A stretch of 16,137 bases of DNA, taken from a bacterium. GTDB taxonomy: Bacteria > UBP14 > UBA6098 > B30-G16. The position numbers were made by a program, and so were the translations under genes. Positions within the stretch are counted from its first letter, which is position 1. The number at the start of each line of letters is the position of its first letter. The stretch covers positions 1 to 16,137 of the forward strand of contig QNEG01000007.1 of NCBI GenBank assembly GCA_003645115.1. Reading direction: 5' to 3'. Shown piece by piece: positions 1-7,192 of the stretch. A model generated the notes under the pieces. It was not told the origin of the DNA, ran no database searches, and saw only the letters and a program-made list of their open reading frames with translations.

Positions 1-112
1 CATTATATGGTGGGGAAGTTACAATCAAATCTATACTTTCTGGCGCAATTTCATTCGTCGTCAATATATCGTCCTCGATTATTTTTATCCTTTCATTCTC
101 GAAAAATATCAT
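1..112 (-). CDS. DNA amino-methyltransferase, N-terminal fragment (cut by window edge)
   Basis: Reading the minus strand from the ATG at 112 gives 37 open codons that run off the window. The end of the fragment reads DLIVTSPPYN. This is motif IV, the catalytic (S/N/D)PP(Y/F/W) loop of DNA methyltransferases that modify the exocyclic amino group of cytosine (N4) or adenine (N6). Finding it about 30 residues from the start, with no FxGxG motif I before it, fits the beta-type order, in which the SAM-binding motif comes later. SPPY is more typical of N4-cytosine enzymes and DPPY of N6-adenine enzymes, but the letter alone does not settle this. A strong ribosome binding site (AAAGGAG at 118-124) overlaps the stop codon of the upstream SPOR gene, so the two are probably co-transcribed and coupled. 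Whether a restriction enzyme follows lies outside the window. Confidence 0.8.
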   Translation of the reverse strand, partial: MIFFENERIKIIEDDILTTNEIAPESIDLIVTSPPYN

Positions 113-122
113 AGTTTCTCCT

Positions 123-836
123 TTACTCCACTGGAACAATCATATATATGAATTGGTCGCCGAGAGCGGATGCAGCTTCTTCCGCCTCTTGTTTGGTGCG
201 GAATCGTTCCGCTCGAACCCGATACAGAACTTGTTCATTAACCACAGTCTTCTGGATATATGGCTCTAGTCCGATATCCTTCAGTTTATTCATCATAATA
301 AATGCTCGACTGCTGTCGGAGAATGCGCCGAATTGAATAGTAAATCCACCGGTGAATGTTGAATCGGCATTTGGTTTCACTTCGGCGAAAAAATTTGCTA
401 AATACGGATAATCTGCCACAGCGGATGGAATGTTTTGCTCCATTCTGGCTAATCCCGCAGAACTCCATGCTCGCAAACGATTTTGGTTAATCTGTGAAAG
501 ATATACCTTCGCAGAATCTTTTTGGTCGAGTATGATATAGCAGAAACTCATCAACAGTAATCTAACATCCTCGCCGAAATCTGTGCGCTGAAAAAATGCC
601 AGTGCCTGCCGATATAGACCACGGGAATAATACAATCTTCCCAGCTCGAATAATGCCTCGGGGCTTTCGCTCTGGCGAAGTTTCTCAGCGATTTGCTCGG
701 CACCTCGCATATCGCCCATAACAGTAATCAAGTCATTAGGATAATCATTCCGAGCCCAATACGCCGAATATTGCGGTTCACCGAATGCACAAGCCAAAAG
801 TGCTGATAGTATGACTATTTTTGCTATTGTGCGCAT
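123..836 (-). CDS. Exported SPOR-domain protein with TPR-like region
   Basis: This 237-residue protein begins with a short signal sequence (charged residues 2-6, hydrophobic 7-16). LLAC at 13-16 is a near-lipobox, with Leu at -2 being atypical, so a lipoprotein is possible; cleavage near AFG is the alternative. Residues about 55-115 contain helical repeats resembling TPR units (ALFELGRLYYSRGLYRQALAFF). The C-terminal 75 residues form a SPOR domain, opening with GGFTIQFGAFSDSSRA and ending with the usual YRVRAERF strand. SPOR domains bind denuded glycan strands of peptidoglycan, typically at division sites. The gene begins 14 nt after the LapB-like gene, within an operon. No clear Shine-Dalgarno precedes its ATG, so it may depend on translation of the upstream gene. 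The exact role is unknown; a cell-wall-associated scaffold or division protein is the best inference. Confidence 0.8.
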   Translation of the reverse strand: MRTIAKIVILSALLACAFGEPQYSAYWARNDYPNDLITVMGDMRGAEQIAEKLRQSESPEALFELGRLYYSRGLYRQALAFFQRTDFGEDVRLLLMSFCYIILDQKDSAKVYLSQINQNRLRAWSSAGLARMEQNIPSAVADYPYLANFFAEVKPNADSTFTGGFTIQFGAFSDSSRAFIMMNKLKDIGLEPYIQKTVVNEQVLYRVRAERFRTKQEAEEAASALGDQFIYMIVPVE

Positions 837-850
837 AACAGATTTATATT

Positions 851-1903
851 TTATTCTTCTTTTAGTGATTCGGAATATTTCATTTTTTCCTTCACCAATT
901 TCTCCAGTTCATTCTCGATTATTTCTATTGCCGAATGGTTATCACCGAGCATACAGGAAATTTTTGCATCATCGAGAGCGATTAGTAATGTTTTATTCGG
1001 TGCCTGTCGAATTATATTTTGCGCAGTTTGTAATTCTCCCATTTTTTCATAAATCGATGCCAGACGAATCCTTACAATTTCTGCATCGGGATTTTCTTTC
1101 AGTATTTTACGATACAGTTTTCGAGCATCATCGAACTCACCTGTTTCGTAATATGCACTCTCGATTTTATCGATAATCGTATCGGCTCGCTCGGGGAATT
1201 CGGTCAGTGCTTTTTCCCACCATTCCAGTGCTTGTGCTATTTTGCCTTCCTGCATATATGCATCGCCGATTTTCACCATAGCAGGCAAACAATTAGCATC
1301 CAATTTCAATGCTTCCTTGTAAATTATTCTCGCTTTGTGTGGATCATCCTGGACTATATTATCGCCGATTTTTACTTTATACATCGCCAGAATCTGTTTA
1401 TTGCCATCGGTTTTGGCAAGGACAGAGAATGCATCTTCCCAGCGTTCGAGTTTTTCCAGTATTTCTGCGCAAAGCTCATAACACCATTGGTCTGGTTTCA
1501 ATGAGATAGCTTGTTCGATATATTCCAATCCCTTTTTGTAATCATTCAGTGCAACAGCATCCAATGCAAGTGATTTATATACCCGAGCTTTTTGTCCTGG
1601 TGTTATAAATGCGCGGGGTAATAACGATATATGCAATTTCTTTGCGGTTTCTGCATCGCCTTTCTGGCGAAGGATATCGCCCAGCAAGGTGAAAGCAATG
1701 ATATTCGATGTATCCTTGGTGGATGCAGAGTGAAGATATTTGACCGCAGAATCCAGGTCGTGTTCGATAATCGCTACCAACCCACGAATGAAATCATCGC
1801 TACTCACCTTGTATCGTATTTTGAGACGATATGAATACCATATCGCGAAAAGTATAATTATCGCGAAAATAAATACTATAAACCATAGACTTCCGCTAAT
1901 CAT
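851..1903 (-). CDS. Membrane-anchored TPR protein, LapB (YciM)-like
   Basis: The protein has 350 residues. Residues 5-24 form one transmembrane segment followed by a basic stretch (YRLKIRYK), so the body is predicted to be cytoplasmic. The remainder is TPR repeats, clearest at residues 108-140 (LALDAVALNDYKKGLEYIEQAISLKPD), 195-240 and 245-285. In E. coli, LapB works with FtsH to control LpxC and hence lipopolysaccharide synthesis. The anchor, the TPR array and the position directly after a LapA-like gene all match the lapAB arrangement. However, LapB normally ends in a rubredoxin-like metal-binding domain with paired CxxC motifs; here the C-terminus is a Lys/Glu-rich tail with no such cysteines. 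The start overlaps the lapA stop (ATGA) and is preceded by AAGGAGGA, so the pair is coupled. The function is inferred, not certain. Confidence 0.72.
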   Translation of the reverse strand: MISGSLWFIVFIFAIIILFAIWYSYRLKIRYKVSSDDFIRGLVAIIEHDLDSAVKYLHSASTKDTSNIIAFTLLGDILRQKGDAETAKKLHISLLPRAFITPGQKARVYKSLALDAVALNDYKKGLEYIEQAISLKPDQWCYELCAEILEKLERWEDAFSVLAKTDGNKQILAMYKVKIGDNIVQDDPHKARIIYKEALKLDANCLPAMVKIGDAYMQEGKIAQALEWWEKALTEFPERADTIIDKIESAYYETGEFDDARKLYRKILKENPDAEIVRIRLASIYEKMGELQTAQNIIRQAPNKTLLIALDDAKISCMLGDNHSAIEIIENELEKLVKEKMKYSESLKEE

Positions 1904-2217
1904 CGTTCCTCCTTGTGAATATCCATATCAGACAGGGGCATAGTTCTCAATTGTCCCAGTTCATTTTCCAGTTTTTTGATAGTATTTTTCAATCTGGAGA
2001 TTTTAGTTCTGAGTCTGATTTCCTGAACGATGCACAGGATGAGAGTCCACAATAGACCGATACCGAATGCCCATAATACTAACACATTTACGGTCACATT
2101 GGGAATAATTTTAAATCCCAATGAAATTGTCCCGATATTATGCCCATAATTCAGACTGACAAAAGCTGCTATTCCCGTTATCAATATAAGCAGCATAAAT
2201 AATACAAAAATTCGCAT
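1900..2217 (-). CDS. lapA: LapA-domain (DUF1049-type) inner-membrane protein
   Basis: This small membrane protein of 105 residues has two hydrophobic segments (about 2-21 and 42-66 from the chosen start) joined by a loop containing LNYGHNIGTISLGF, the usual arrangement of LapA/YciS proteins. A basic, coiled-coil-like cytoplasmic tail follows (RLRTKISRLKNTIKKLENEL). In E. coli LapA partners LapB in lipopolysaccharide assembly control. I chose the ATG at 2217 because GGAGGA lies at the right distance upstream; an in-frame TTG at 2229 would place that ribosome binding site inside the gene. The stop overlaps the LapB-like start by 4 nt. The gap to the upstream HD gene is 39 nt, consistent with one transcript. 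Confidence 0.78.
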   Translation of the reverse strand: MRIFVLFMLLILITGIAAFVSLNYGHNIGTISLGFKIIPNVTVNVLVLWAFGIGLLWTLILCIVQEIRLRTKISRLKNTIKKLENELGQLRTMPLSDMDIHKEER

Positions 2218-2256
2218 ATTTTCCTCCAATGTTTATCAAAAATCGAAATTATTTAT

Positions 2257-2913
2257 TTATGTTAATCTAACACCATTTATCACCAATTCGAAATTTTTTT
2301 CGAAGAATTTGGCGGCGCGTCTGGATTCTATCATTCTGGTTAAAAATATCTCGAAATATTCCATCACCGATGAAATTGCCGGGTCGATAAGAATGGATAG
2401 TTCTATAGTCTCTTCATTAGCTAATGTCAGATTGCTGCTTTTCGCTGCATAATTGACTCTATCGTGGATATCCAGAGCTACCGTATCGGGATTTCTCACT
2501 CGCGAATAATGGACATCGGATTTGTCTGCGATAATAATCGCCGAGCATATATCCGACACCGGATCTCCCTCCTCCTCGTGGTGATTGCCCACTGCGGTAG
2601 TTATTTCCAGTATCTCTGTGTAATCCATTCCCATTTCGGATAATAAATTCATAATAATATGTGCGCTATGTTGAGCGTGATTTCTTCTATTGATTACATT
2701 ACCGATATCGTGCAGGAAACCTGCAATTTTAGCCAGTTCAGCTCGGCGCTGGTCGAACCCTAGTTGATGTAATAAATTCCCCGCTCGTTCAGAAACTATC
2801 TTACAATGTCGAAATCCGTGTTCGGTATAACCCAGATGTTCTAATGTCCTGTCGGCGTAGGTTATCAACTGTTTTATTTTCTGGTTCTCGGCTATATCGT
2901 CTAAAGTAATCAT
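2257..2913 (-). CDS. HD-domain metal-dependent phosphohydrolase
   Basis: The 218-residue protein carries the HD superfamily metal-binding pattern: His32 and His36 (HGFRH), the defining His68-Asp69 (GFLHDIG), His79/His82 (RNHAQHS), His111-His112 (VGNHHEEEGD) and Asp130/Asp133 (IADKSD). Family members hydrolyse phosphate esters of nucleotides or cyclic dinucleotides, but the substrate cannot be read from these motifs. There is no GYP motif, no response-regulator or PAS domain and no RelA/SpoT synthetase domain. The ATG has no Shine-Dalgarno; instead TTGACA-17-TATTTT lies directly upstream, so the mRNA may begin at or next to the start codon (see the promoter entry). The LapA-like gene follows after 39 nt. 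A link to envelope control is suggested only by these neighbours. Confidence 0.85.
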   Translation of the reverse strand: MITLDDIAENQKIKQLITYADRTLEHLGYTEHGFRHCKIVSERAGNLLHQLGFDQRRAELAKIAGFLHDIGNVINRRNHAQHSAHIIMNLLSEMGMDYTEILEITTAVGNHHEEEGDPVSDICSAIIIADKSDVHYSRVRNPDTVALDIHDRVNYAAKSSNLTLANEETIELSILIDPAISSVMEYFEIFLTRMIESRRAAKFFEKNFELVINGVRLT

Positions 2914-2919
2914 ATTATA

Positions 2920-2948
2920 AAAATATCTGTTTAATCACTCACTGTCAA
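2920..2948 (-). promoter_or_regulatory. Predicted sigma-70-type promoter of the HD-lapA-lapB-SPOR operon
   Basis: In the 47-nt gap after purL, the minus strand reads TTGACA (2943-2948), a 17-nt spacer, then TATTTT (2920-2925). The -35 box is perfect and the -10 box matches 4 of 6 positions. A start site about 7 nt past the -10 box falls at 2913, the A of the HD gene's ATG, implying a leaderless or nearly leaderless transcript. The lack of a Shine-Dalgarno there agrees. TATAAT also occurs immediately before the ATG (2914-2919), but 23 nt from the -35 box, which is too far for that pairing. Confidence 0.45.
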
Positions 2949-2960
2949 TCAAATAGATAA

Positions 2961-5189
2961 TTAGCTTCTCATCGCCTCGGGAATAGTGGAGTTATAGGTT
3001 TTAGATAATTCCTCCAAATTCCATCGCATCTCATCGATAGCCAATACTGGTTCTGCGATTACTTCACCCATATGAGAATATGGGATATTCGATTGGCTCA
3101 ATTTCGTTTCGATTGCCGAAATATTGTTCTGTGCGACACTGATTATAAATCTTCCCTGCGATTCGGAGAATAGCCACAATAGTTTATCCCAGTCATTATC
3201 ATAATTGGATTGGATTTTTGCGCCCAGATTTTGTGAATGGATTACACACTCTGCTAATGCGATAGCTATTCCGCCATCGGAGATATCGTGAGCACTTTCC
3301 ACAAGACCGCAATCTATCATATCCAGCAATGATTCGATTATATTGGAATGCAATTGGAATCGAGGTGCGGGCGGATTGCCCGAGTATTCGCCACATAATA
3401 CTTTCTGAAGTGCTGAACCACCGATTTCTGTGGGTTCGGTGATTCCGAGTAAATAAATGATATCCCCAGAATTTTTAAATGCCATCGGAGTAATATTTTT
3501 TTCGTTCTCGATAATTCCTACCATTCCCACTACTGGAGTGGGAAATATTGCAGATTCTGGAGATTCATTATAGAAACTGACATTGCCACCGGTAACCGGT
3601 ATATTAAGAATATCGCAGGCATCGGCGATACCCAGACAGGCTCGAGCAAACTGCCACATAACCTCGGGCTTTTTGGGATTGCCAAAATTGAGACAATCGG
3701 TGATACCGATAGGTTTTGCTCCGACTGCGGAAACATTTCGTGCTGATTCAAGGACAGCTAATGCACCACCGATGTATGGGTCGAGATAACCGTATGCGCC
3801 ATTGCAATCGGTGCATACTGCGATGAATTGCTCGGTTTCCATAAGTCGAAGCACAGCGGAATCTCCACTGCCGGGAATAAGCACTGTCCTCACTCCCACC
3901 TGATTGTCGTATTGACGCCACACCCATTTTTTCGAGGCGATAGTGGGAATTCCCAAAGTGGATAATAACATATCGTGTAGAGAAAACTCACTATTTCTAT
4001 ACTTACTTTTGATTTTGGCGACTGGATTTCCTGATTGAATTTTTTCCAACCAAGCTGGTTTCTTTCGAGGTAAATCATATACCGGTGCACCATCGCCAGC
4101 TTTCAATGCATTTACCGGGATTTCACCGGCTATTTCTCCTCTCCATCTCAATCGAAGCACCGGTTCTTGGATTACTTCACCGATTACCGCATAGTGTAAT
4201 CCCCATTTGCGAAGTATCGTCTCGATTTTCGGTAAATTTTCCGCAGTGGAAACTAACAGCATTCTTTCCTGCGATTCGGACAACATTATTTCATAGGGAG
4301 TCATTTCCTTTTCGCGAAGTGGGATTTTATCCAGGTTCATTTCGATACCCACTTTGCCTTTAGCCGCCATTTCGGCAGCAGAACTGGTAAGACCAGCTGC
4401 GCCCATATCTTGCATACCAACAGCCAATCCCTTTTCTGCTATTTCCTGTGTTGCTTCCAGTAGTAATTTTTCAGTGAATGGGTCGCCAATTTGCACCGAT
4501 GGTCTATCCTGATGTGAACTTTCGGTCAGTTCATCCGATGCGAACGATGCACCGTGGATTCCATCTCTGCCGGTAGATGCTCCGATATATATCACCGGAT
4601 TTCCAATTCCTTCAGCCTTAGCGGAAATCATCTTATTTACATCCACGATACCTACCGCCATTGCATTTACCAGTGGATTACCGGAGTATGCATGTTCGAA
4701 TCTGACCTCGCCAGCTACAGTGGGAACACCGAAACAATTACCATAGAATGCGATACCACGGACTACTCCATCGAACAGGTGTTTTGTTATTGGATTGTCC
4801 AATTCGCCAAAATGCAGGGAATCCAGTGATGCGATGGGATATGCGCCCATACAGAAAATATCTCGCAATATTCCGCCGACTCCAGTAGCAGCGCCCTGAA
4901 AGGGTTCCACTGCCGAGGGATGATTATGGCTCTCGATTTTGAATGCTAACGCCCAATTATCCTTAAGTTTCAGGACACCGGCATTTTCCTCGCCCATCTC
5001 GGTAAGCGAACGCTCACTGGCGGTGGGAAATTTCTTCAGATGAATCAGAGAGCTTTTATATGAACAATGCTCACTCCACATAACAGAGAAAATTCCAAGT
5101 TCGGTATAATTCGGTTCACGACCGAGCAATTCTACTATTCGGTTATATTCTTCCTCGGATAACTTAAGTTGTTTGGCAATTTCCAACAT
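2961..5189 (-). CDS. purL: Phosphoribosylformylglycinamidine synthase subunit PurL (small type)
   Basis: PurL catalyses the ATP-dependent conversion of FGAR to FGAM, step four of purine synthesis. At 742 residues it is the small, Bacillus-like form, which needs PurS and the glutaminase PurQ as separate subunits; neither is in this window. Diagnostic stretches include WSEHCSYKSS near residue 40, ESHNHPSAVEPFQGAATGVGG near 90, the FEHAYSGNPLVNAMAVG segment, MQDMGAAGLTSSAAEMA, MLSESQERML, and in the second half TDCLNFGNPKKPEV, VTGGNVSFYNES and AHDISDGGIAIALAE. These correspond to the two AIRS-type ATP-binding halves. The start ATG at 5189 has GGAG five bases upstream. A promoter (TTGTTT-18-TATAAT) lies in the 57-nt gap before it, so purL can be expressed independently of the dcyD-like gene. 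No frameshift or missing motif is seen. Confidence 0.97.
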   Translation of the reverse strand: MLEIAKQLKLSEEEYNRIVELLGREPNYTELGIFSVMWSEHCSYKSSLIHLKKFPTASERSLTEMGEENAGVLKLKDNWALAFKIESHNHPSAVEPFQGAATGVGGILRDIFCMGAYPIASLDSLHFGELDNPITKHLFDGVVRGIAFYGNCFGVPTVAGEVRFEHAYSGNPLVNAMAVGIVDVNKMISAKAEGIGNPVIYIGASTGRDGIHGASFASDELTESSHQDRPSVQIGDPFTEKLLLEATQEIAEKGLAVGMQDMGAAGLTSSAAEMAAKGKVGIEMNLDKIPLREKEMTPYEIMLSESQERMLLVSTAENLPKIETILRKWGLHYAVIGEVIQEPVLRLRWRGEIAGEIPVNALKAGDGAPVYDLPRKKPAWLEKIQSGNPVAKIKSKYRNSEFSLHDMLLSTLGIPTIASKKWVWRQYDNQVGVRTVLIPGSGDSAVLRLMETEQFIAVCTDCNGAYGYLDPYIGGALAVLESARNVSAVGAKPIGITDCLNFGNPKKPEVMWQFARACLGIADACDILNIPVTGGNVSFYNESPESAIFPTPVVGMVGIIENEKNITPMAFKNSGDIIYLLGITEPTEIGGSALQKVLCGEYSGNPPAPRFQLHSNIIESLLDMIDCGLVESAHDISDGGIAIALAECVIHSQNLGAKIQSNYDNDWDKLLWLFSESQGRFIISVAQNNISAIETKLSQSNIPYSHMGEVIAEPVLAIDEMRWNLEELSKTYNSTIPEAMRS

Positions 5190-5205
5190 ATTTACTCCAC
5201 TCGAT

Positions 5206-5235
5206 ATTATATATTTTGCTATATTCTATAAACAA
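5206..5235 (-). promoter_or_regulatory. Predicted sigma-70-type promoter of purL
   Basis: The minus strand has TTGTTT (5230-5235), an 18-nt AT-rich spacer and a perfect TATAAT (5206-5211). It sits entirely in the short gap between the D-cysteine desulfhydrase-like gene and purL, placing the start about 10 nt before the purL ribosome binding site. I saw no purine riboswitch fold in the 57-nt gap, which is too short for one. Confidence 0.45.
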
Positions 5236-5246
5236 TGGGAACAAAT

Positions 5247-6254
5247 TCATTTAACTCTCGCACCAGAGTAGTATAATTCCCTGAAATATTGACCTTTAGG
5301 GAAAAGACCATATATTCCACCAGTATGAACCAATACGATATTTTTTGCATGGTTAAATTTTCCCTGTCCAATCATTTCAAAAGCACCCTTGAATGCTTTT
5401 CCAGTATATGTAGGGTCGAGTATTATTCCCTCATTTTGAGCAAACTGTGATATAAATTTTGTCAATTCTTCGTCCATAACACCATAGCCTTTGCCCCAAA
5501 ATCCATCTATCAAGGTGATTTCATCGGGATTATGCTGAATATCGAAATCATATTTTTGGATAAATTCACTGGTGATTTTTGAGATGTGTTCTTTTTGCTG
5601 TTGAATATCTGGACCGGCGGTTATTCCAATAATTTTAGTAGGGACATTCAATTTGCCGAATCCTGTCCATAGTCCAGCGTATGTAGCGCCACTTCCCGAT
5701 GCCACTATAACATAATCCGGGATGAAATTATTTTCCCTGCACTGTGTGATAATTTCCTCTGCGGCGGTAAAATATCCCCATACGCCGAGAGAATTGGAAC
5801 CGCCCTCGGGAATTATATAAGGGTTCTTTCCTTGCTGGCGCAATTTTTGAGCTTCCTCCTCCATAATTTCATCGTGATGTTCGTATTGTTTAGCGGTTAC
5901 CCATCGGAATGTGGCACCGAGTATGATATCTAATAGCCAATTCCCAGTGGGACCCTCGCCGGTTCTTCGAAGCACCAGATGAACATCCATTCCCAATCGT
6001 CGTGCCACTATCGCTACTGCTCGACAATGATTGGATTGCTCTCCACCACAGGAGATGAGGACATCGGAATTTTTCTGCAAGGCATCGGCGCAAAGGAATT
6101 CCAGTTTCCTTATTTTATTTCCGGACTCTGCGGAACCAGTCAAATCGTCTCGTTTCACCCAAATATTTATTTCGGATTCCCGCAAAGTTCTTTTCAGCGG
6201 AATTAATGGTGTGGGCAATGTGGCAAGAGAAATTTTATTCGGTTTCCCCGACAT
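5247..6254 (-). CDS. dcyD: PLP-dependent D-cysteine desulfhydrase-type enzyme
   Basis: This belongs to the ACC deaminase/D-cysteine desulfhydrase branch of fold-type II PLP enzymes. Lys47 in SGNKIRKLEF is the expected Schiff-base lysine, and GGEQSNHCRA is the carboxylate-binding segment. Two positions separate the activities: ACC deaminases have Glu after the conserved Tyr and Leu in HLGG, while D-cysteine desulfhydrases have Thr or Ser in both places. Here the motifs are DPTYTGK and HTGG, which argues for D-cysteine breakdown to pyruvate, H2S and ammonia, or for the related L-cysteate sulfo-lyase (CuyA). I chose the ATG at 6254 (335 residues), because GGGAGG stands six bases before it; a start at 6275 would put this site inside the gene. 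The ATG follows the PHP gene's TAA after one base, so translation is coupled. Confidence 0.85.
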   Translation of the reverse strand: MSGKPNKISLATLPTPLIPLKRTLRESEINIWVKRDDLTGSAESGNKIRKLEFLCADALQKNSDVLISCGGEQSNHCRAVAIVARRLGMDVHLVLRRTGEGPTGNWLLDIILGATFRWVTAKQYEHHDEIMEEEAQKLRQQGKNPYIIPEGGSNSLGVWGYFTAAEEIITQCRENNFIPDYVIVASGSGATYAGLWTGFGKLNVPTKIIGITAGPDIQQQKEHISKITSEFIQKYDFDIQHNPDEITLIDGFWGKGYGVMDEELTKFISQFAQNEGIILDPTYTGKAFKGAFEMIGQGKFNHAKNIVLVHTGGIYGLFPKGQYFRELYYSGARVK

Positions 6255-6255
6255 A

Positions 6256-7107
6256 TTAACCTCCCGTTTTGGCACTGGAAAATTTTGATTTACATTCTAA
6301 TAAACTTTCATATACGCAAATAGGGACTTTATATATTCCCAGCAATGGTTCACCTCGCACAATACCATGGCAATCCGAGCCACCAGATATGGCTAAATTA
6401 TGGTCTCTGGCGATTTTTTTCAATAATTCTATTTGATGTGGTTTATGGAACGGATAATATACTTCCACAGCATCGATGCCCATAGATATAACATCGAAAA
6501 TATTATCCATACAACCTTCGGTGACTGCGCAATGAGCTATCGATGCAATTCCGCCAGCTCGATGTATAGTATCGATAGCCTCCTGTGGAGTAGGTGCCCA
6601 TCGGGGGATATATGCAGATTTACCATAGGCGAGATACTTATCGAATGCGGTTTGTAATCTGGGGATAAAGCCGAGTTTTACCATAGCATTAGCGATATGT
6701 GGTCTTCCCACTGAATTTGCTCCACCAGCAATTTTAAACACCAGTTCTGGTGGGACTTCCATTCCCATATCTTTCAGGCGAGCACAAATCTTGAATACTC
6801 TATCTTTCCGAGCCTGTTGAAGTCTTTTCAATAATTGTTCTATCGATTGTGCCTTATGGTCGATAAAATAGCCCAGAATGTGCATCCTTCCCTGACACCA
6901 GGCAGTAGATATTTCTATTCCCGGCACAAAATCTATATTCAGTGTTTGCGCTTCTGCGAGAGCGTCGTCGGTGCCATCGATTGCATCGTGGTCGGTAATA
7001 GAAATAGCGGAAAGGTCATATTTTTTTGCCCGCTGGACAATCTGGACAGGTGTCAAACTCCCATCAGAAACAGTAGAATGAGTATGAAGATCTACATACT
7101 TTTTCAT
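6256..7107 (-). CDS. PHP-domain metal-dependent phosphoesterase (YciV/RNase AM-like)
   Basis: The protein has 283 residues. PHP motifs appear in order: VDLHTHSTVSDG (His8, His10, Asp15), SITDHDAIDG (Asp39, His40), VPGIEIS, a His-containing HILGYF segment, GGIASIAHC and GGSDCHG near the C-terminus. These supply the trinuclear metal site. Stand-alone PHP proteins of this length and layout are 3',5'-nucleoside bisphosphate phosphatases or 5'-3' exoribonucleases trimming rRNA ends (YciV/RNase AM); histidinol phosphatase is less likely because of the YciV-like layout and the absence of his genes nearby. The ATG at 7107 is preceded by AGGTGG; a GTG at 7119 is possible but has no clear ribosome binding site. 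It is coupled to the downstream PLP enzyme gene. Confidence 0.85.
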   Translation of the reverse strand: MKKYVDLHTHSTVSDGSLTPVQIVQRAKKYDLSAISITDHDAIDGTDDALAEAQTLNIDFVPGIEISTAWCQGRMHILGYFIDHKAQSIEQLLKRLQQARKDRVFKICARLKDMGMEVPPELVFKIAGGANSVGRPHIANAMVKLGFIPRLQTAFDKYLAYGKSAYIPRWAPTPQEAIDTIHRAGGIASIAHCAVTEGCMDNIFDVISMGIDAVEVYYPFHKPHQIELLKKIARDHNLAISGGSDCHGIVRGEPLLGIYKVPICVYESLLECKSKFSSAKTGG

Positions 7108-7133
7108 TGTATTTCCCACCTATTCAAAAGAGC

Positions 7134-7167
7134 AAAGGCGTCGAGACAAACCATTCCCAACGCCTTT
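7134..7167 (-). terminator. Hairpin after fchA, possible weak terminator or leader structure
   Basis: AAAGGCGT (7134-7141) and ACGCCTTT (7160-7167) form a perfect 8-bp stem with an 18-nt loop. In the minus direction it is followed by GCTCTTTTG, a short T-rich run. It begins 25 nt past the fchA stop and ends 27 nt before the PHP start. It may end part of the fchA transcript. If transcription of the PHP gene begins at a TATAAT at 7179-7184, which has only a weak -35, the hairpin would instead lie in that gene's leader. The long loop makes it a weak terminator. Confidence 0.35.
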
Positions 7168-7192
7168 CGTAAGAATTCATTATAGCGCTATG

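Noticed and set aside
5247..6254. ACC deaminase assignment for the PLP enzyme
   Set aside because: The position after the conserved Tyr is Thr, not Glu, and HTGG replaces HLGG; both point to the desulfhydrase type.
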